From Vibrio fortis (lineage in GTDB: Bacteria > Pseudomonadota > Gammaproteobacteria > Enterobacterales > Vibrionaceae), in NCBI RefSeq assembly GCF_000695685.1, contig NZ_JFFR01000027.1:248001-312000 (forward strand): DNA of 64,000 nt, read 5' to 3'. Position numbers and translations under genes: made by a program. The notes under the pieces are model-generated. The model was not told the DNA's origin. It worked only from the letters and a program-made list of their open reading frames with translations, and did not search any database. Below, one piece after another: positions 46,018 to 54,946 of the stretch; the first letter of the stretch is position 1, and each line of letters begins with the position of its first letter.

Positions 46018-46380
46018 ATGCAGATCAGTGTTGACGTTCATAACTATATGGAAACACTCGTTGGTCAGGTGCTAACGACAGAAGAATATGTATCAAGTTA
46101 TTCTCAGGAGCAATTGGCCGATCTTGCGTGCTTAGCTCTGGGGCAATTAAAGCCGATCTATATTCGCTATGACATCGACTTTTTGGCGGCTTTGCCAGAG
46201 GAGAAGTTGGTTTTATACAAGCGAAATAGTGAGATCGCAGTCAAAAATGCAGAAGCGATGATTTTAGATGATCGAAGAAAAAATCGCTCCCAAGATATCC
46301 CGGTTATCTTCTCACATCACAATTTTGACGATGATGTTGAGCTTGATTGGTATGAAAAGCCACTGTTGAAGAACACCTAG
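46018..46380 (+). CDS. ComFB family protein, possible c-di-GMP-binding protein
   Basis: A 120-residue cytoplasmic protein. The N-terminal 60-80 residues fit the late-competence ComFB domain: helix HNYMETLVGQVL, then LADLACLALGQLKPIYIRYDIDF. The tail is acidic and basic in blocks. ComFB-domain proteins from other bacteria have been shown to bind cyclic di-GMP. With diguanylate cyclase genes close on the left, this may be a local effector. AGAGATAAGAT precedes the ATG. A HlyU-like gene follows 50 bases later. Confidence 0.78.
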   Translation: MQISVDVHNYMETLVGQVLTTEEYVSSYSQEQLADLACLALGQLKPIYIRYDIDFLAALPEEKLVLYKRNSEIAVKNAEAMILDDRRKNRSQDIPVIFSHHNFDDDVELDWYEKPLLKNT

Positions 46381-46430
46381 TCGTGGTACGTTAGATGAGT
46401 CCTTGGTCGTTGAATTAGGAGTATAAAAAC

Positions 46431-46712
46431 GTGGGATTTTTTTCAAAGCTATTTGGAAGTAAAGAAAAAACCGAACAAGCCGTTGCTGTTGAACCTGTAG
46501 AATATAAAGGTTTCAATATCTATCAAGAAGCATTGGCTGAATCGGGGCAATATAGAGTCGCTGGGCGTATCGAGAAAGAAATTGATGGTGAAATGAAATC
46601 TCATCGTTTTATTCGTTCGGACGTTGTTTCAAACAAAGATGATGCCAACGAACTGATGCTGAAAAAATCTCAAATGTTTATCGATCAGATGGGCGATAAC
46701 ATTTTTAGCTAG
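46431..46712 (+). CDS. HlyU family protein
   Basis: A 93-residue protein of the HlyU domain family (PF10115): GFFSKLFGSKEK at the start, then VEYKGFNIYQEAL and SHRFIRSDVVSNKDDANELML. Despite the family name, it is not the ArsR-type HlyU regulator of V. cholerae haemolysin, and its function is unclear. The start is GTG, supported by TTAGGAGT nine bases upstream. It ends before a terminator. Confidence 0.87.
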   Translation: MGFFSKLFGSKEKTEQAVAVEPVEYKGFNIYQEALAESGQYRVAGRIEKEIDGEMKSHRFIRSDVVSNKDDANELMLKKSQMFIDQMGDNIFS

Positions 46713-46748
46713 CCAATTAGGGCTAGACTTGATGTTGGTCATAATTTT

Positions 46749-46785
46749 AAGAGCCTTCAGTGTATATGCTGAAGGCTCTTTTTAG
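46749..46785 (+). terminator. Terminator after HlyU-like gene
   Basis: AAGAGCCTTCAG and CTGAAGGCTCTT form a strong stem with a loop of about 8 bases, followed by a T-run. Confidence 0.93.
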
Positions 46786-47013
46786 TTTTTAAGGAAAAAG
46801 AGCAGCTAGATAGTTGTTATATAAGGGATTAATTTCAAGTGGTTTGACCTCTTAACCTCATTTGGTTGTCTTTTAGCCCCTCAAAATCGATGAAATTACA
46901 TCCAATCCGTTATATGTAATAACTTTTTCTGTTCTTTGAATAAAACGCTTGAAGTATTAGTTATCGTTAGATACAAACGAATAAGTCATTGTGCCAATAG
47001 TCAAGGAATAGCT

Positions 47014-48561
47014 ATGCAAATTGGTGTACCAAAAGAAACCCTCGCAGGTGAAACGCGAGTCGCTGCTTCTCCAAAATCGGTAGAACAGCTTTTAAAGTTA
47101 GGATTTGAAGTTTGTGTTGAAACACAAGCGGGCGCTTTAGCAAGTTTTGATGACTCAGCTTATGAAGAAGCTGGCGCTAAAGTAGTCTCTGCTGACCAAG
47201 CTTGGGAATCCGATATCATCCTTAAAGTCAACGCTCCTATTGTTGACGAAAATCTCGACGAAATTGCGCTTATCAAAGAAGGTGCGAGCCTGATCAGTTT
47301 TATCTGGCCAGCTCAAAACCCAGAATTGATGGAGCAGCTGTCTAGCAAGAATATCAATGTAATGGCAATGGATTCGGTCCCACGTATTTCACGTGCCCAA
47401 GCATTAGATGCATTGAGTTCAATGGCAAATATTGCAGGTTATCGTGCCGTGGTTGAAGCTGCTCATGAGTTTGGTCGCTTCTTTACAGGCCAAATTACTG
47501 CAGCAGGTAAAGTACCACCGGCTAAAGTGCTGGTTGCAGGTGCTGGTGTTGCTGGTCTTGCCGCCATTGGTGCTGCTGGCAGTCTAGGCGCAATCGTTCG
47601 TTCGTTTGACGTCCGCCCAGAAGTAAAAGAACAAGTCGAGTCGATGGGCGCTGAATTCTTAGAAGTGGATTTCCAAGAAGACACCGGCGCTGGTGACGGC
47701 TACGCGAAAGAGATGTCTGATGAATTCAACAAGAAAGCAGAAGAACTCTATGCCGCGCAAGCGAAAGACGTTGATATCATAATTACAACCGCATTGATTC
47801 CAGGTCGTCCTGCACCGAAGCTAATCACTAAAGAGATGGTCGATAGCATGAAGCCGGGTAGTGTGATTGTTGACCTTGCTGCGGCTAATGGTGGTAACTG
47901 TGAATACACGGTTGCAGACCAAGTAATCACAACAGCAAATGGCGTTAAGGTTGTTGGCTACACCGATATGGTAGGTCGCCTTCCAACTCAGTCTTCACAG
48001 CTGTATGCAACTAACCTTGTTAACCTACTTAAACTCCTTTGCAAAGAAAAAGACGGTAACATCAATATTGATTTTGATGATGTTGTTCTTCGTGGTGTGA
48101 CTGTGGTTAAAGAGGGTGAAGTGACGTGGCCTGCGCCACCGATTCAAGTTTCGGCTCAACCTCAACAGGCAAAACCGCAAGCTGCGCCAGTTGAACCTAA
48201 AGTTGAAGAACCGAAATCTCCAGCGAAGAAAATTGCAGGCATGGCGATCGCAGTTGGTGCCTTTGCATGGATCGCTTCTGTTGCTCCGGCAGCGTTCTTA
48301 TCGCACTTCACGGTATTTGTACTGGCTTGTATTGTTGGTTACTACGTAGTTTGGAATGTTAGCCACTCTTTGCATACACCGTTAATGTCGGTGACGAATG
48401 CAATCTCAGGCATCATTGTTGTTGGTGCGTTACTTCAAATCGGTCAAGGCAGTGGGGTTGTTACCTTCTTGTCGTTCATCGCCGTGTTAATTGCAAGCAT
48501 CAACATATTTGGTGGCTTTACCGTTACCAAACGCATGCTTGAAATGTTCCGTAAAGACTAA
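47014..48561 (+). CDS. pntA: NAD(P) transhydrogenase subunit alpha PntA
   Basis: A 515-residue subunit of the proton-translocating transhydrogenase that makes NADPH from NADH at the inner membrane. It carries the N-terminal alanine-dehydrogenase-like domain (QIGVPKETLAGETRVAASP), then the NAD-binding fold (VLVAGAGVAGLAAIGAAG, about 165). A Pro/Ala linker (about 385-410) leads to three to four membrane helices at the C-terminus. The frame extends to 46936; ATG 47014 has AAGGA six bases upstream and gives the normal N-terminus. pntB follows after 12 bases. Confidence 0.96.
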   Translation: MQIGVPKETLAGETRVAASPKSVEQLLKLGFEVCVETQAGALASFDDSAYEEAGAKVVSADQAWESDIILKVNAPIVDENLDEIALIKEGASLISFIWPAQNPELMEQLSSKNINVMAMDSVPRISRAQALDALSSMANIAGYRAVVEAAHEFGRFFTGQITAAGKVPPAKVLVAGAGVAGLAAIGAAGSLGAIVRSFDVRPEVKEQVESMGAEFLEVDFQEDTGAGDGYAKEMSDEFNKKAEELYAAQAKDVDIIITTALIPGRPAPKLITKEMVDSMKPGSVIVDLAAANGGNCEYTVADQVITTANGVKVVGYTDMVGRLPTQSSQLYATNLVNLLKLLCKEKDGNINIDFDDVVLRGVTVVKEGEVTWPAPPIQVSAQPQQAKPQAAPVEPKVEEPKSPAKKIAGMAIAVGAFAWIASVAPAAFLSHFTVFVLACIVGYYVVWNVSHSLHTPLMSVTNAISGIIVVGALLQIGQGSGVVTFLSFIAVLIASINIFGGFTVTKRMLEMFRKD

Positions 48562-48573
48562 GGAGTATAACGG

Positions 48574-49953
48574 ATGTCTGAAGGATTAGTACAAGCAGCT
48601 TACATTGTCGCTGCTGTATTCTTTATCATGAGTCTTGCTGGGCTTTCTAAGCAAGAATCGGCTCGTGCTGGTAACTACTATGGTATTACTGGCATGGCAA
48701 TCGCTCTGTTTGCAACGATCTTTGGTCCTTATTCTGAAGGCCTAGTGTGGATCATTATTGCGATGGTGATCGGTGGTGGTATCGGTATCCACTATGCGAA
48801 AAAAGTAGAAATGACTGAGATGCCAGAACTGGTCGCAATCCTACACAGCTTTGTAGGTATGGCAGCAGTATTGGTTGGTTACAACAGCTACATCGATGCA
48901 CCTGAAGCAGCAACACACGCAGAGCATGTTATCCACCTTGTGGAAGTTTTCCTTGGTGTATTCATTGGTGCGGTGACGTTCACTGGCTCAATTGTTGCGT
49001 TTGGTAAGCTACGTGGTGTGATTTCGTCGTCAGCATTGAACATCCCTCACAAGCACAAATGGAACCTGGCTGCGATTGTTGTTTCTACGTTCTTAATGAT
49101 CATGTTCGTCAAAGCTGATGGTAGCATGTTTGCTCTGATTGTAATGACGTTGATCGCTTTTGCATTCGGTTACCACCTGGTTGCTTCTATCGGTGGTGCA
49201 GACATGCCGGTAGTCGTATCTATGCTTAACTCGTACTCGGGTTGGGCAGCCGCCGCTGCTGGTTTCATGCTAGCAAATGATCTATTGATCGTAACTGGTG
49301 CTCTAGTGGGTTCATCAGGCGCAATTCTGTCTTACATTATGTGTAAGGCGATGAACCGCTCATTCGTTAGTGTTATCGCTGGTGGCTTTGGTCAAGAAGT
49401 TACTGTATCTGGTGATGCTGAAGAGCAGGGCGAACACAGAGAAGCGTCGGCAGAAGAAGTCGCTGAAATGTTGAAAGGTTCTAAGTCTGTAATTATCACA
49501 CCTGGATACGGCATGGCTGTAGCGCAAGCACAATACCCAGTGCATGAGATCACTGAAAAGCTTCGTGCACAAGGTGTTGAAGTGCGATTTGGTATCCACC
49601 CTGTAGCAGGTAGGTTACCGGGTCACATGAACGTACTGCTTGCTGAAGCTAAGGTACCGTATGACATCGTTCTAGAAATGGACGAAATCAACGACGACTT
49701 TACTGAGACAGACACTGTGCTTGTCATTGGTGCGAACGACACAGTTAACCCAGCAGCGTTAGAAGATCCAAATAGCCCAATCGCAGGCATGCCTGTACTA
49801 GAGGTTTGGAATGCGCAAAATGTTATTGTTTTCAAGCGCTCTATGAATACCGGTTACGCGGGTGTACAGAACCCACTGTTCTTTAAAGACAACACGCAAA
49901 TGTTGTTTGGTGATGCAAAAGAGAGCTGTCTAAGCATTCTAGAGCACTTATAA
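48574..49953 (+). CDS. pntB: NAD(P) transhydrogenase subunit beta PntB
   Basis: A 459-residue subunit with about nine membrane helices in the first 260 residues forming the proton path. The C-terminal NADP(H)-binding domain III carries VIITPGYGMAVAQAQYPVHE, then RFGIHPVAGRLPGHMNVLLA and IGANDTVNPAA. AAGGAG precedes the ATG. With PntA it makes the complete enzyme. Confidence 0.97.
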   Translation: MSEGLVQAAYIVAAVFFIMSLAGLSKQESARAGNYYGITGMAIALFATIFGPYSEGLVWIIIAMVIGGGIGIHYAKKVEMTEMPELVAILHSFVGMAAVLVGYNSYIDAPEAATHAEHVIHLVEVFLGVFIGAVTFTGSIVAFGKLRGVISSSALNIPHKHKWNLAAIVVSTFLMIMFVKADGSMFALIVMTLIAFAFGYHLVASIGGADMPVVVSMLNSYSGWAAAAAGFMLANDLLIVTGALVGSSGAILSYIMCKAMNRSFVSVIAGGFGQEVTVSGDAEEQGEHREASAEEVAEMLKGSKSVIITPGYGMAVAQAQYPVHEITEKLRAQGVEVRFGIHPVAGRLPGHMNVLLAEAKVPYDIVLEMDEINDDFTETDTVLVIGANDTVNPAALEDPNSPIAGMPVLEVWNAQNVIVFKRSMNTGYAGVQNPLFFKDNTQMLFGDAKESCLSILEHL

Positions 49954-49969
49954 GAAACCGTTAAATGAC

Positions 49970-49997
49970 AAGGGACTCGATTGAGTCCCTTTTTTTG
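49970..49997 (+). terminator. Terminator after pntAB
   Basis: AAGGGACTC and GAGTCCCTT flank a 4-base loop and are followed by seven T. Confidence 0.93.
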
Positions 49998-50129
49998 GTT
50001 AGTGCTTTTACATTCATATAAATTATTGCCGCATAATTGATGACAGTTATCGGATTGCTAAGGTAAAAATTTATCTTTGATAGCGAATGGTATATATTTG
50101 ATTTATCTGTATGAATTAGCGCTTGGCTT

Positions 50130-51584
50130 GTGACGATTAAACAAACATTATCATTTATTACATTAAGCTTTTTCGTTTCAGCAACTGCTTTCGCTGACTC
50201 GTTGCCTGAGCGTATCGATCATTTTACTAAGTTGTTTGATCATGAAACGGCGGTCGAATCCTACGACATTCGTGTACTGCAAGCCGACTACCCAACCAGC
50301 TTAATCATGCCATCAGCTATGCTACCGCAAACGGCAAAGTATCCGCTGAAGGATATTCAAAGGCTATATCAATTATCGAAAACGTGTAGTGGAAAACTAC
50401 CGCTTAGCCCTTTAATTACCGAGCCTTTAGTGTTTACACGAGCCATGTGTAAAGGGACAGTGTTATCGGATCGCTGGTTCAGTCGTAGTGGTTTGATTCA
50501 CCCTGGTGGCGGTTCATACGCAGCACGTTACGTAGAACAGTACCCAGAAAAGTTTGAATCGCTAAAGCGCTTTATGCACATTCAAGAGCGACCAAATGAA
50601 GATCATGATGAGCTTCTGACTCGCCTAAAACACATGAACAGCGAAGCGATTACTGCATTACTGGCTGGTGCGAGCATGTTTGTAGAGCTCGATGAACTAT
50701 GGCTTAAACGCGGTGATCGATACTATTTGTATCAAGAACCAATCTGGACTGAGAATGCGCAACTAGCCGGTCTTTCATATCGGCTGTCAGATGAAGACAA
50801 TAGCTGTTTCGTTCAGCGAGGCAATATTTGTTGGGAGATCGAAGATCACTCAGAGCTACTTCAAATCGCGATGATTGTTCTAGTGGTTGCAAATATCTTG
50901 TTGGTGATTGGCTGGTCTATCTATCGTTGGAACGTACGCAAACAAGAGATGAAGAGTCGTATGTTAGTACTGCAGATCCTAACACACGAACTTAGAACGC
51001 CTATCGCCAGCCTGTCATTGACAGTAGAAGGTTTTAGGAGAGAGTTTGAACACCTTCCTGAAACGGTTTATGACGAATTCAGGCGCCTTTGCGAAGATAC
51101 ACGCCGATTAAGGCAACTTGCCGAAGCAAGTAAAGACTACTTACAGTCTGACAATCAACCTCTCGCTACCGAATGGGTACCAAGCGTACAAGAGTGGTTG
51201 GAATTTAAAATTGAAGAGGAGTTTGGTCCTGATATCAAACTTGTCATTAACCAAGACATCGCTGCGAAAGTAAACGTTTATTGGTTAGGAACTTGTATCG
51301 ATAACTTGATCAGAAATGCGGTTAAGTACGGAGTTCCACCAGTTACGCTTGATCTCACGACTTCTGACAAGAAGCTGACATTCAAAGTGATAGATAATGG
51401 AGACTTGACCCGCAAAGACTGGGGCCAGTTACGCAAACCGTTTGTAAGTAAGAGCGGTCTTGGTTTAGGCCTAACGATAGTTGAATCTATGGTTGGGAAA
51501 ATGGGTGGACACATGACTCTCATCGGGCCCCCGACAACATTTATTTTGGAGATACCTTGTGAAACAGACATTGCTTCTCGTTGA
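50130..51584 (+). CDS. vxrA: Sensor histidine kinase VxrA (WigK-type)
   Basis: A 484-residue kinase with an N-terminal signal/anchor (about 4-22), a periplasmic domain of about 230 residues (DUF3404-type as I recall), and a membrane helix near 250-270. The kinase core has H-box LTHELRTPIASLSLT, N-box DNLIRNAVKYG and G-box SGLGLGLTIVES. In V. cholerae, VxrAB (WigKR) responds to cell-wall damage and controls wall synthesis, type VI secretion and biofilm genes. The gene order here (pntAB, then vxrABCDE) supports the assignment. The start is GTG; no strong Shine-Dalgarno is seen. It overlaps vxrB. Confidence 0.9.
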   Translation: MTIKQTLSFITLSFFVSATAFADSLPERIDHFTKLFDHETAVESYDIRVLQADYPTSLIMPSAMLPQTAKYPLKDIQRLYQLSKTCSGKLPLSPLITEPLVFTRAMCKGTVLSDRWFSRSGLIHPGGGSYAARYVEQYPEKFESLKRFMHIQERPNEDHDELLTRLKHMNSEAITALLAGASMFVELDELWLKRGDRYYLYQEPIWTENAQLAGLSYRLSDEDNSCFVQRGNICWEIEDHSELLQIAMIVLVVANILLVIGWSIYRWNVRKQEMKSRMLVLQILTHELRTPIASLSLTVEGFRREFEHLPETVYDEFRRLCEDTRRLRQLAEASKDYLQSDNQPLATEWVPSVQEWLEFKIEEEFGPDIKLVINQDIAAKVNVYWLGTCIDNLIRNAVKYGVPPVTLDLTTSDKKLTFKVIDNGDLTRKDWGQLRKPFVSKSGLGLGLTIVESMVGKMGGHMTLIGPPTTFILEIPCETDIASR

Positions 51585-52218
51585 AGATGATAAAAACTTA
51601 GCTGATGGTCTTCTAGTTAGCCTAGAGCAAGCTGGATATGAATGTTTGCATGCAGAACTCATCTCTGAAGTTGAAGGGTACTGGGAACAGGCTGATCTTG
51701 TAATCCTCGACCGTCAACTTCCAGATGGCGATTCAGTGGATTCTCTACCTGGTTGGAAAAAGAAGAAAGATATCCCAGTTATTCTGTTAACAGCACTTGT
51801 TACGGTAAAGGACAAAGTTGCTGGTTTAGATTCTGGTGCGAATGACTATCTAACAAAACCATTTGCAGAGGCTGAACTATTTGCACGTATTCGCGCGCAA
51901 CTGCGTTTACCGGATGCAGAAGAGCAGGATAGCTCTAAAGTTGTTGCTCAAGACTTAGTCATCGATAAGGCGACACGTGAAGTCTTCTTTAAAGATCAAG
52001 AAGTAACATTAACACGTACTGAGTTTGATTTGCTTCTGTTCTTAGCAAGTAATCTGGGGCGTGTTTTCACGCGTGATGAACTACTTGATCACGTGTGGGG
52101 TTACAATCACTTCCCAACGACTAGAACTGTTGATACGCACGTACTACAGCTTCGTCAAAAACTACCTGGTTTAGAAATTGAAACACTACGTGGCGTTGGC
52201 TACAAAATGAAAGCGTAA
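51559..52218 (+). CDS. vxrB: Response regulator VxrB (WigR-type, OmpR family)
   Basis: A 219-residue regulator: a receiver domain (acidic pocket LVEDDKN, phospho-Asp in LVILDRQLPDGDS, Lys in YLTKPFAEAELF) and a winged-helix DNA-binding domain (about 125-219, ending ETLRGVGYKMKA). The GTG start has GGAG seven bases upstream and overlaps the kinase gene by 26 bases, so expression is coupled. It is the partner of VxrA. Confidence 0.93.
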   Translation: MKQTLLLVEDDKNLADGLLVSLEQAGYECLHAELISEVEGYWEQADLVILDRQLPDGDSVDSLPGWKKKKDIPVILLTALVTVKDKVAGLDSGANDYLTKPFAEAELFARIRAQLRLPDAEEQDSSKVVAQDLVIDKATREVFFKDQEVTLTRTEFDLLLFLASNLGRVFTRDELLDHVWGYNHFPTTRTVDTHVLQLRQKLPGLEIETLRGVGYKMKA

Positions 52219-52220
52219 TA

Positions 52221-53108
52221 ATGAAACGAAAAGCACTTCCACTATTACTGATGGCGATGACCAGTTTCCCTAGCTCGGCAACCGAGTGGTTTACTGGCAG
52301 TAATGCATTAACACAGGTCCATAAGCATATATTGAATGATGACCTGACGTTGATGTTCGATTCATTGGTGGAAGTGTGGCAAAGCAATACTTCTAAGGTG
52401 CGAGAGCAGCATCTTAATGAACTATTCAATCAGGCGTTAAATAAAGATTGTGGTAAGACGTTAACCAAGAATACTTTGCCTGATTGGATAAGTTCAGTCG
52501 TTATAAAGCGACACATGATTCAAAGCCCGGGCAGAGATACGTTTCGCTTGGTCATCGACTTAGAGTCTACTGAAAACATTCAAAACATATCCCTAGACAA
52601 GTGGGTTGATAAAACTCTGTCATCCGATAGCCAGATGACTAAAAGCGCTAAGAAAGTTGAGAATAGCGATGCTTATTTGTACAACAAGCGCTATAACTTG
52701 TCGTCACCTGTTCAGTCCGGCTTGTATCGTCTAAGTGTAAAAGTTGAAGATGGAGTAACTTGGAGTACTTGGGTTATTTTTGGTGAAGTACAGCTCAAAC
52801 AGCAAGTACGCTGGGCATCTAAAGACTCCTGGCGCATTGATAAGAAAGAGCTTTTAAATCCGTATTGTCCGTTGCCACGCTTAGAAGTTGGGCTTTATGA
52901 TTACGTCAATGAACGCTATGAGCGTGTTTGGGGTAAGAGCTATGAGTCTGATTATCCAATGCAACTAAAGGGTGAAGATATTCCAAGTGATCGCTACGTT
53001 CTGGCCGTTTCAATGGCACACGCGCGTTGGCAAGGTGATATAACCATCGAACAGACACAAACGATAAGTAAAACGTATGATATTTCTAGCGAGGAGGAGT
53101 TAAAGTAA
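52221..53108 (+). CDS. vxrC: DUF2861 family protein VxrC
   Basis: A 295-residue exported protein with a signal peptide (about 1-20, ending SSATE) and a largely beta-rich mature domain (SGLYRLSVKVEDGVTWSTW, WASKDSWRIDKKELL). It matches the DUF2861 proteins encoded third in vxr operons. Its role in envelope stress is unproven. It starts two bases after the vxrB stop. Confidence 0.83.
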   Translation: MKRKALPLLLMAMTSFPSSATEWFTGSNALTQVHKHILNDDLTLMFDSLVEVWQSNTSKVREQHLNELFNQALNKDCGKTLTKNTLPDWISSVVIKRHMIQSPGRDTFRLVIDLESTENIQNISLDKWVDKTLSSDSQMTKSAKKVENSDAYLYNKRYNLSSPVQSGLYRLSVKVEDGVTWSTWVIFGEVQLKQQVRWASKDSWRIDKKELLNPYCPLPRLEVGLYDYVNERYERVWGKSYESDYPMQLKGEDIPSDRYVLAVSMAHARWQGDITIEQTQTISKTYDISSEEELK

Positions 53109-53159
53109 ATTACAATCATGCCGATAACAATGTAAAGGACTTAACAAAGAACTATCAGC

Positions 53160-54308
53160 ATGAACAAAACGACAAAACTACTCGCAACGTCAATAGCCTT
53201 AGCTAGCCTTCCTGCTACTGCAGCAAACTATGCCATCGAAGCGCGCGGAGACGCTATGGGTGGCGTTGGTGTTGTATCAGCTAACTTCTTAACAGCCCCA
53301 TTTTATAACCCAGCTTTAGTTGCTATTTATCGTCGTAACGATGACTTAGGTATGATCACGCCAAGTTTTGGTGGTAACTACAACGACCCAGATGATATGA
53401 AATCAAATATCGATGCGGTCCTCGACGCAACTACCAGTGCTGAAATCACAAATGCATTAAACAAGCTCGACGGAAACCAAGCAAGCGTAGACCTAGGTGG
53501 CGTTGTTGCTTTCGCGATTCCAAACCAGTTTGTAGCTGCAAACGCTTTTGCAAAAGCCTACACAGAAAGTTTTGCCTCACCTGATGTTTACAATAATGTA
53601 GGTGCTAGCGACCAACAGAAACTCGAATTGTCTGCCGTTGAAGCTGTGTCTATAGGTGTAACTGAAGTCGGATTATCTTTGGCAAAGTATCAAACTTTTA
53701 TGGGGCAACACCTATCATTTGGTGTCACTCCGAAGTTACAAAGAATCTATACATATAATTATGTAACTGACATCAATAACTATGACCTTTCAGATGTGCG
53801 TGAAAATGGTGAAGGTGAAACTGCATTTAACATTGATGCGGGAGCACTTTGGTTCTTTGGTCCATTTAGAGTTGGCTTCTCAGCAACAAATTTGATTTCA
53901 CGTGATATCGTAACTAAAGATACTACGAGAACATTAACAAGTGGTGGTCAAAGCAATGATGTTGGTGGTCAGTACTCTTATAAGCTTGAACCTGTTTACA
54001 CCGTCGGTGCAGGCATAGTAGCTGACTACTTCACGCTAAGCGTTGATTACGATATCAATGAAGCTGAAAAGTTCACAAGCTTTGATGACAATGAGCAGAT
54101 GATTCGTGTTGGTACCGAGGTGGACATTTTACGTCAACTGAAGCTGAGAGGAGGGTACTATAAAAACCTAGCTTACTCTGATTCTGAAGGTACTGTTACA
54201 GCTGGTATCGGACTATCTCCTCTAAATCTTTTCCAACTTGATATTAGTGCAAACTACACTAACGAAAATGCAATGGGCGCTTCTATCAATTTCCTTGCTA
54301 GTTACTAA
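53160..54308 (+). CDS. vxrD: TraF-like outer-membrane barrel protein (VxrD position)
   Basis: A 382-residue exported protein with a signal peptide (1-21, ending LPATA). The conserved N-terminus AIEARGDAMGGVGVVSANFL leads into repeating beta strands and a C-terminal Tyr (SINFLASY). It fits the TraF_2/conjugal-transfer-TraF-annotated family, which is really a FadL/OmpP1-like outer-membrane barrel unrelated to conjugation in Vibrio. It is fourth in the vxr order. Confidence 0.8.
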   Translation: MNKTTKLLATSIALASLPATAANYAIEARGDAMGGVGVVSANFLTAPFYNPALVAIYRRNDDLGMITPSFGGNYNDPDDMKSNIDAVLDATTSAEITNALNKLDGNQASVDLGGVVAFAIPNQFVAANAFAKAYTESFASPDVYNNVGASDQQKLELSAVEAVSIGVTEVGLSLAKYQTFMGQHLSFGVTPKLQRIYTYNYVTDINNYDLSDVRENGEGETAFNIDAGALWFFGPFRVGFSATNLISRDIVTKDTTRTLTSGGQSNDVGGQYSYKLEPVYTVGAGIVADYFTLSVDYDINEAEKFTSFDDNEQMIRVGTEVDILRQLKLRGGYYKNLAYSDSEGTVTAGIGLSPLNLFQLDISANYTNENAMGASINFLASY

Positions 54309-54350
54309 TTGTGCCTATATAGTTCAGCTCCATAGTAAAAGGAGCTGAAC

Positions 54351-54500
54351 ATGCTAAACGACTTACCAACACTGACTCACGAAGAACAACAAGCTGCTGT
54401 TGAGAGAATTCAAGAACTCATGACCAAAGGTGTTAGTACAGCAGAAGCTATCAAGATAGTGGCTCAACAAATTCGAGAAGAATCAGAATCTAAAGAGTAG
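54351..54500 (+). CDS. yoaH: YoaH family (UPF0181) small protein, VxrE position
   Basis: A 49-residue protein reading MLNDLPTLTHEEQQAAVERI, then QELMTKGVSTAEAIKIVAQQ and IREESESKE. It matches the UPF0181/YoaH family by its LPxLTHEQQQxAVERIQELM core. It probably folds as two helices. AAAAGGAG lies at ideal distance before the ATG. It closes the vxr gene set just before a terminator. The gene is too short for usual ORF cut-offs. Function is unknown. Confidence 0.92.
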   Translation: MLNDLPTLTHEEQQAAVERIQELMTKGVSTAEAIKIVAQQIREESESKE

Positions 54501-54521
54501 GGCATTAAGCCCTTCTTTTTT
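54499..54521 (+). terminator. Terminator after yoaH
   Basis: AGGGC-ATTAA-GCCCT forms a short GC-rich stem starting at the yoaH stop codon, followed by TTCTTTTTT. Confidence 0.8.
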
Positions 54522-54717
54522 AACTACTAGTGCACTATAACTAAATCATTCTTTTCAGTATCTACGCTCTCTCAGCCTCCAATCAAACGACAAATCTTCC
54601 TCTCCATAACAGAAACAATAATAAAATCAGCATCTTAGCTTAGTATAAAATACTACGGGAAACTTAACGCGATCAGGTGTGTAATAAAATTACGGTGTGC
54701 ATTACATAAGGTTACCC
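54522..54717. other. Non-coding gap before small ORF
   Basis: About 200 bases, AT-rich, with no gene I can support. A promoter for the small ORF at 54718 would be here, but I see no clear -35/-10 pair. Confidence 0.5.
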
Positions 54718-54861
54718 ATGCGCATTCCCGCTTCAAGTTTGGGTGTCAATTTATATGGCACCGGTTGGTTTCGGTTTTTCTTTCGAAGGCAGTTGTTTGT
54801 TCAGTGGCTGTTTTTATTGATATTAAACGGATTATCCGTGTGGCAATCATTCTCACTCTGA
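54718..54861 (+). CDS. Candidate 47-residue membrane micro-protein
   Basis: The frame ATG 54718 to TGA 54861 gives a basic N-terminus (MRIPASSLGVNLYGTGWFRF, then FFRRQLF) followed by one membrane helix (VQWLFLLILNGLSVWQSF). TAAGG lies six bases before the ATG, a good ribosome binding site. Basic-then-helix layout fits an inner-membrane micro-protein with its N-terminus inside. I recognise no family. It is isolated between the vxr terminator and a convergent diguanylate cyclase gene. It could also be chance, as it is short. Confidence 0.5.
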   Translation: MRIPASSLGVNLYGTGWFRFFFRRQLFVQWLFLLILNGLSVWQSFSL

Positions 54862-54946
54862 ATCAAGTGATACACTAGTGTTACGTAAACTTAGAAAGTA
54901 ATAGTTATAGAATTTAGATTATATAGCGCTTTGATGGACCAGGCGG

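Noticed and set aside
46936..47013. N-terminal extension of PntA
   Set aside because: The extra 26 residues are not part of the family, and the Shine-Dalgarno AAGGA is in front of ATG 47014.
54692..54719. Possible dif site (GGTGTGCATTA resembles a XerC arm)
   Set aside because: The expected XerD arm is absent at 6-8 bases distance (GTTACCCATGC does not match TTATGTTAAAT). The site at 57115 is far better.
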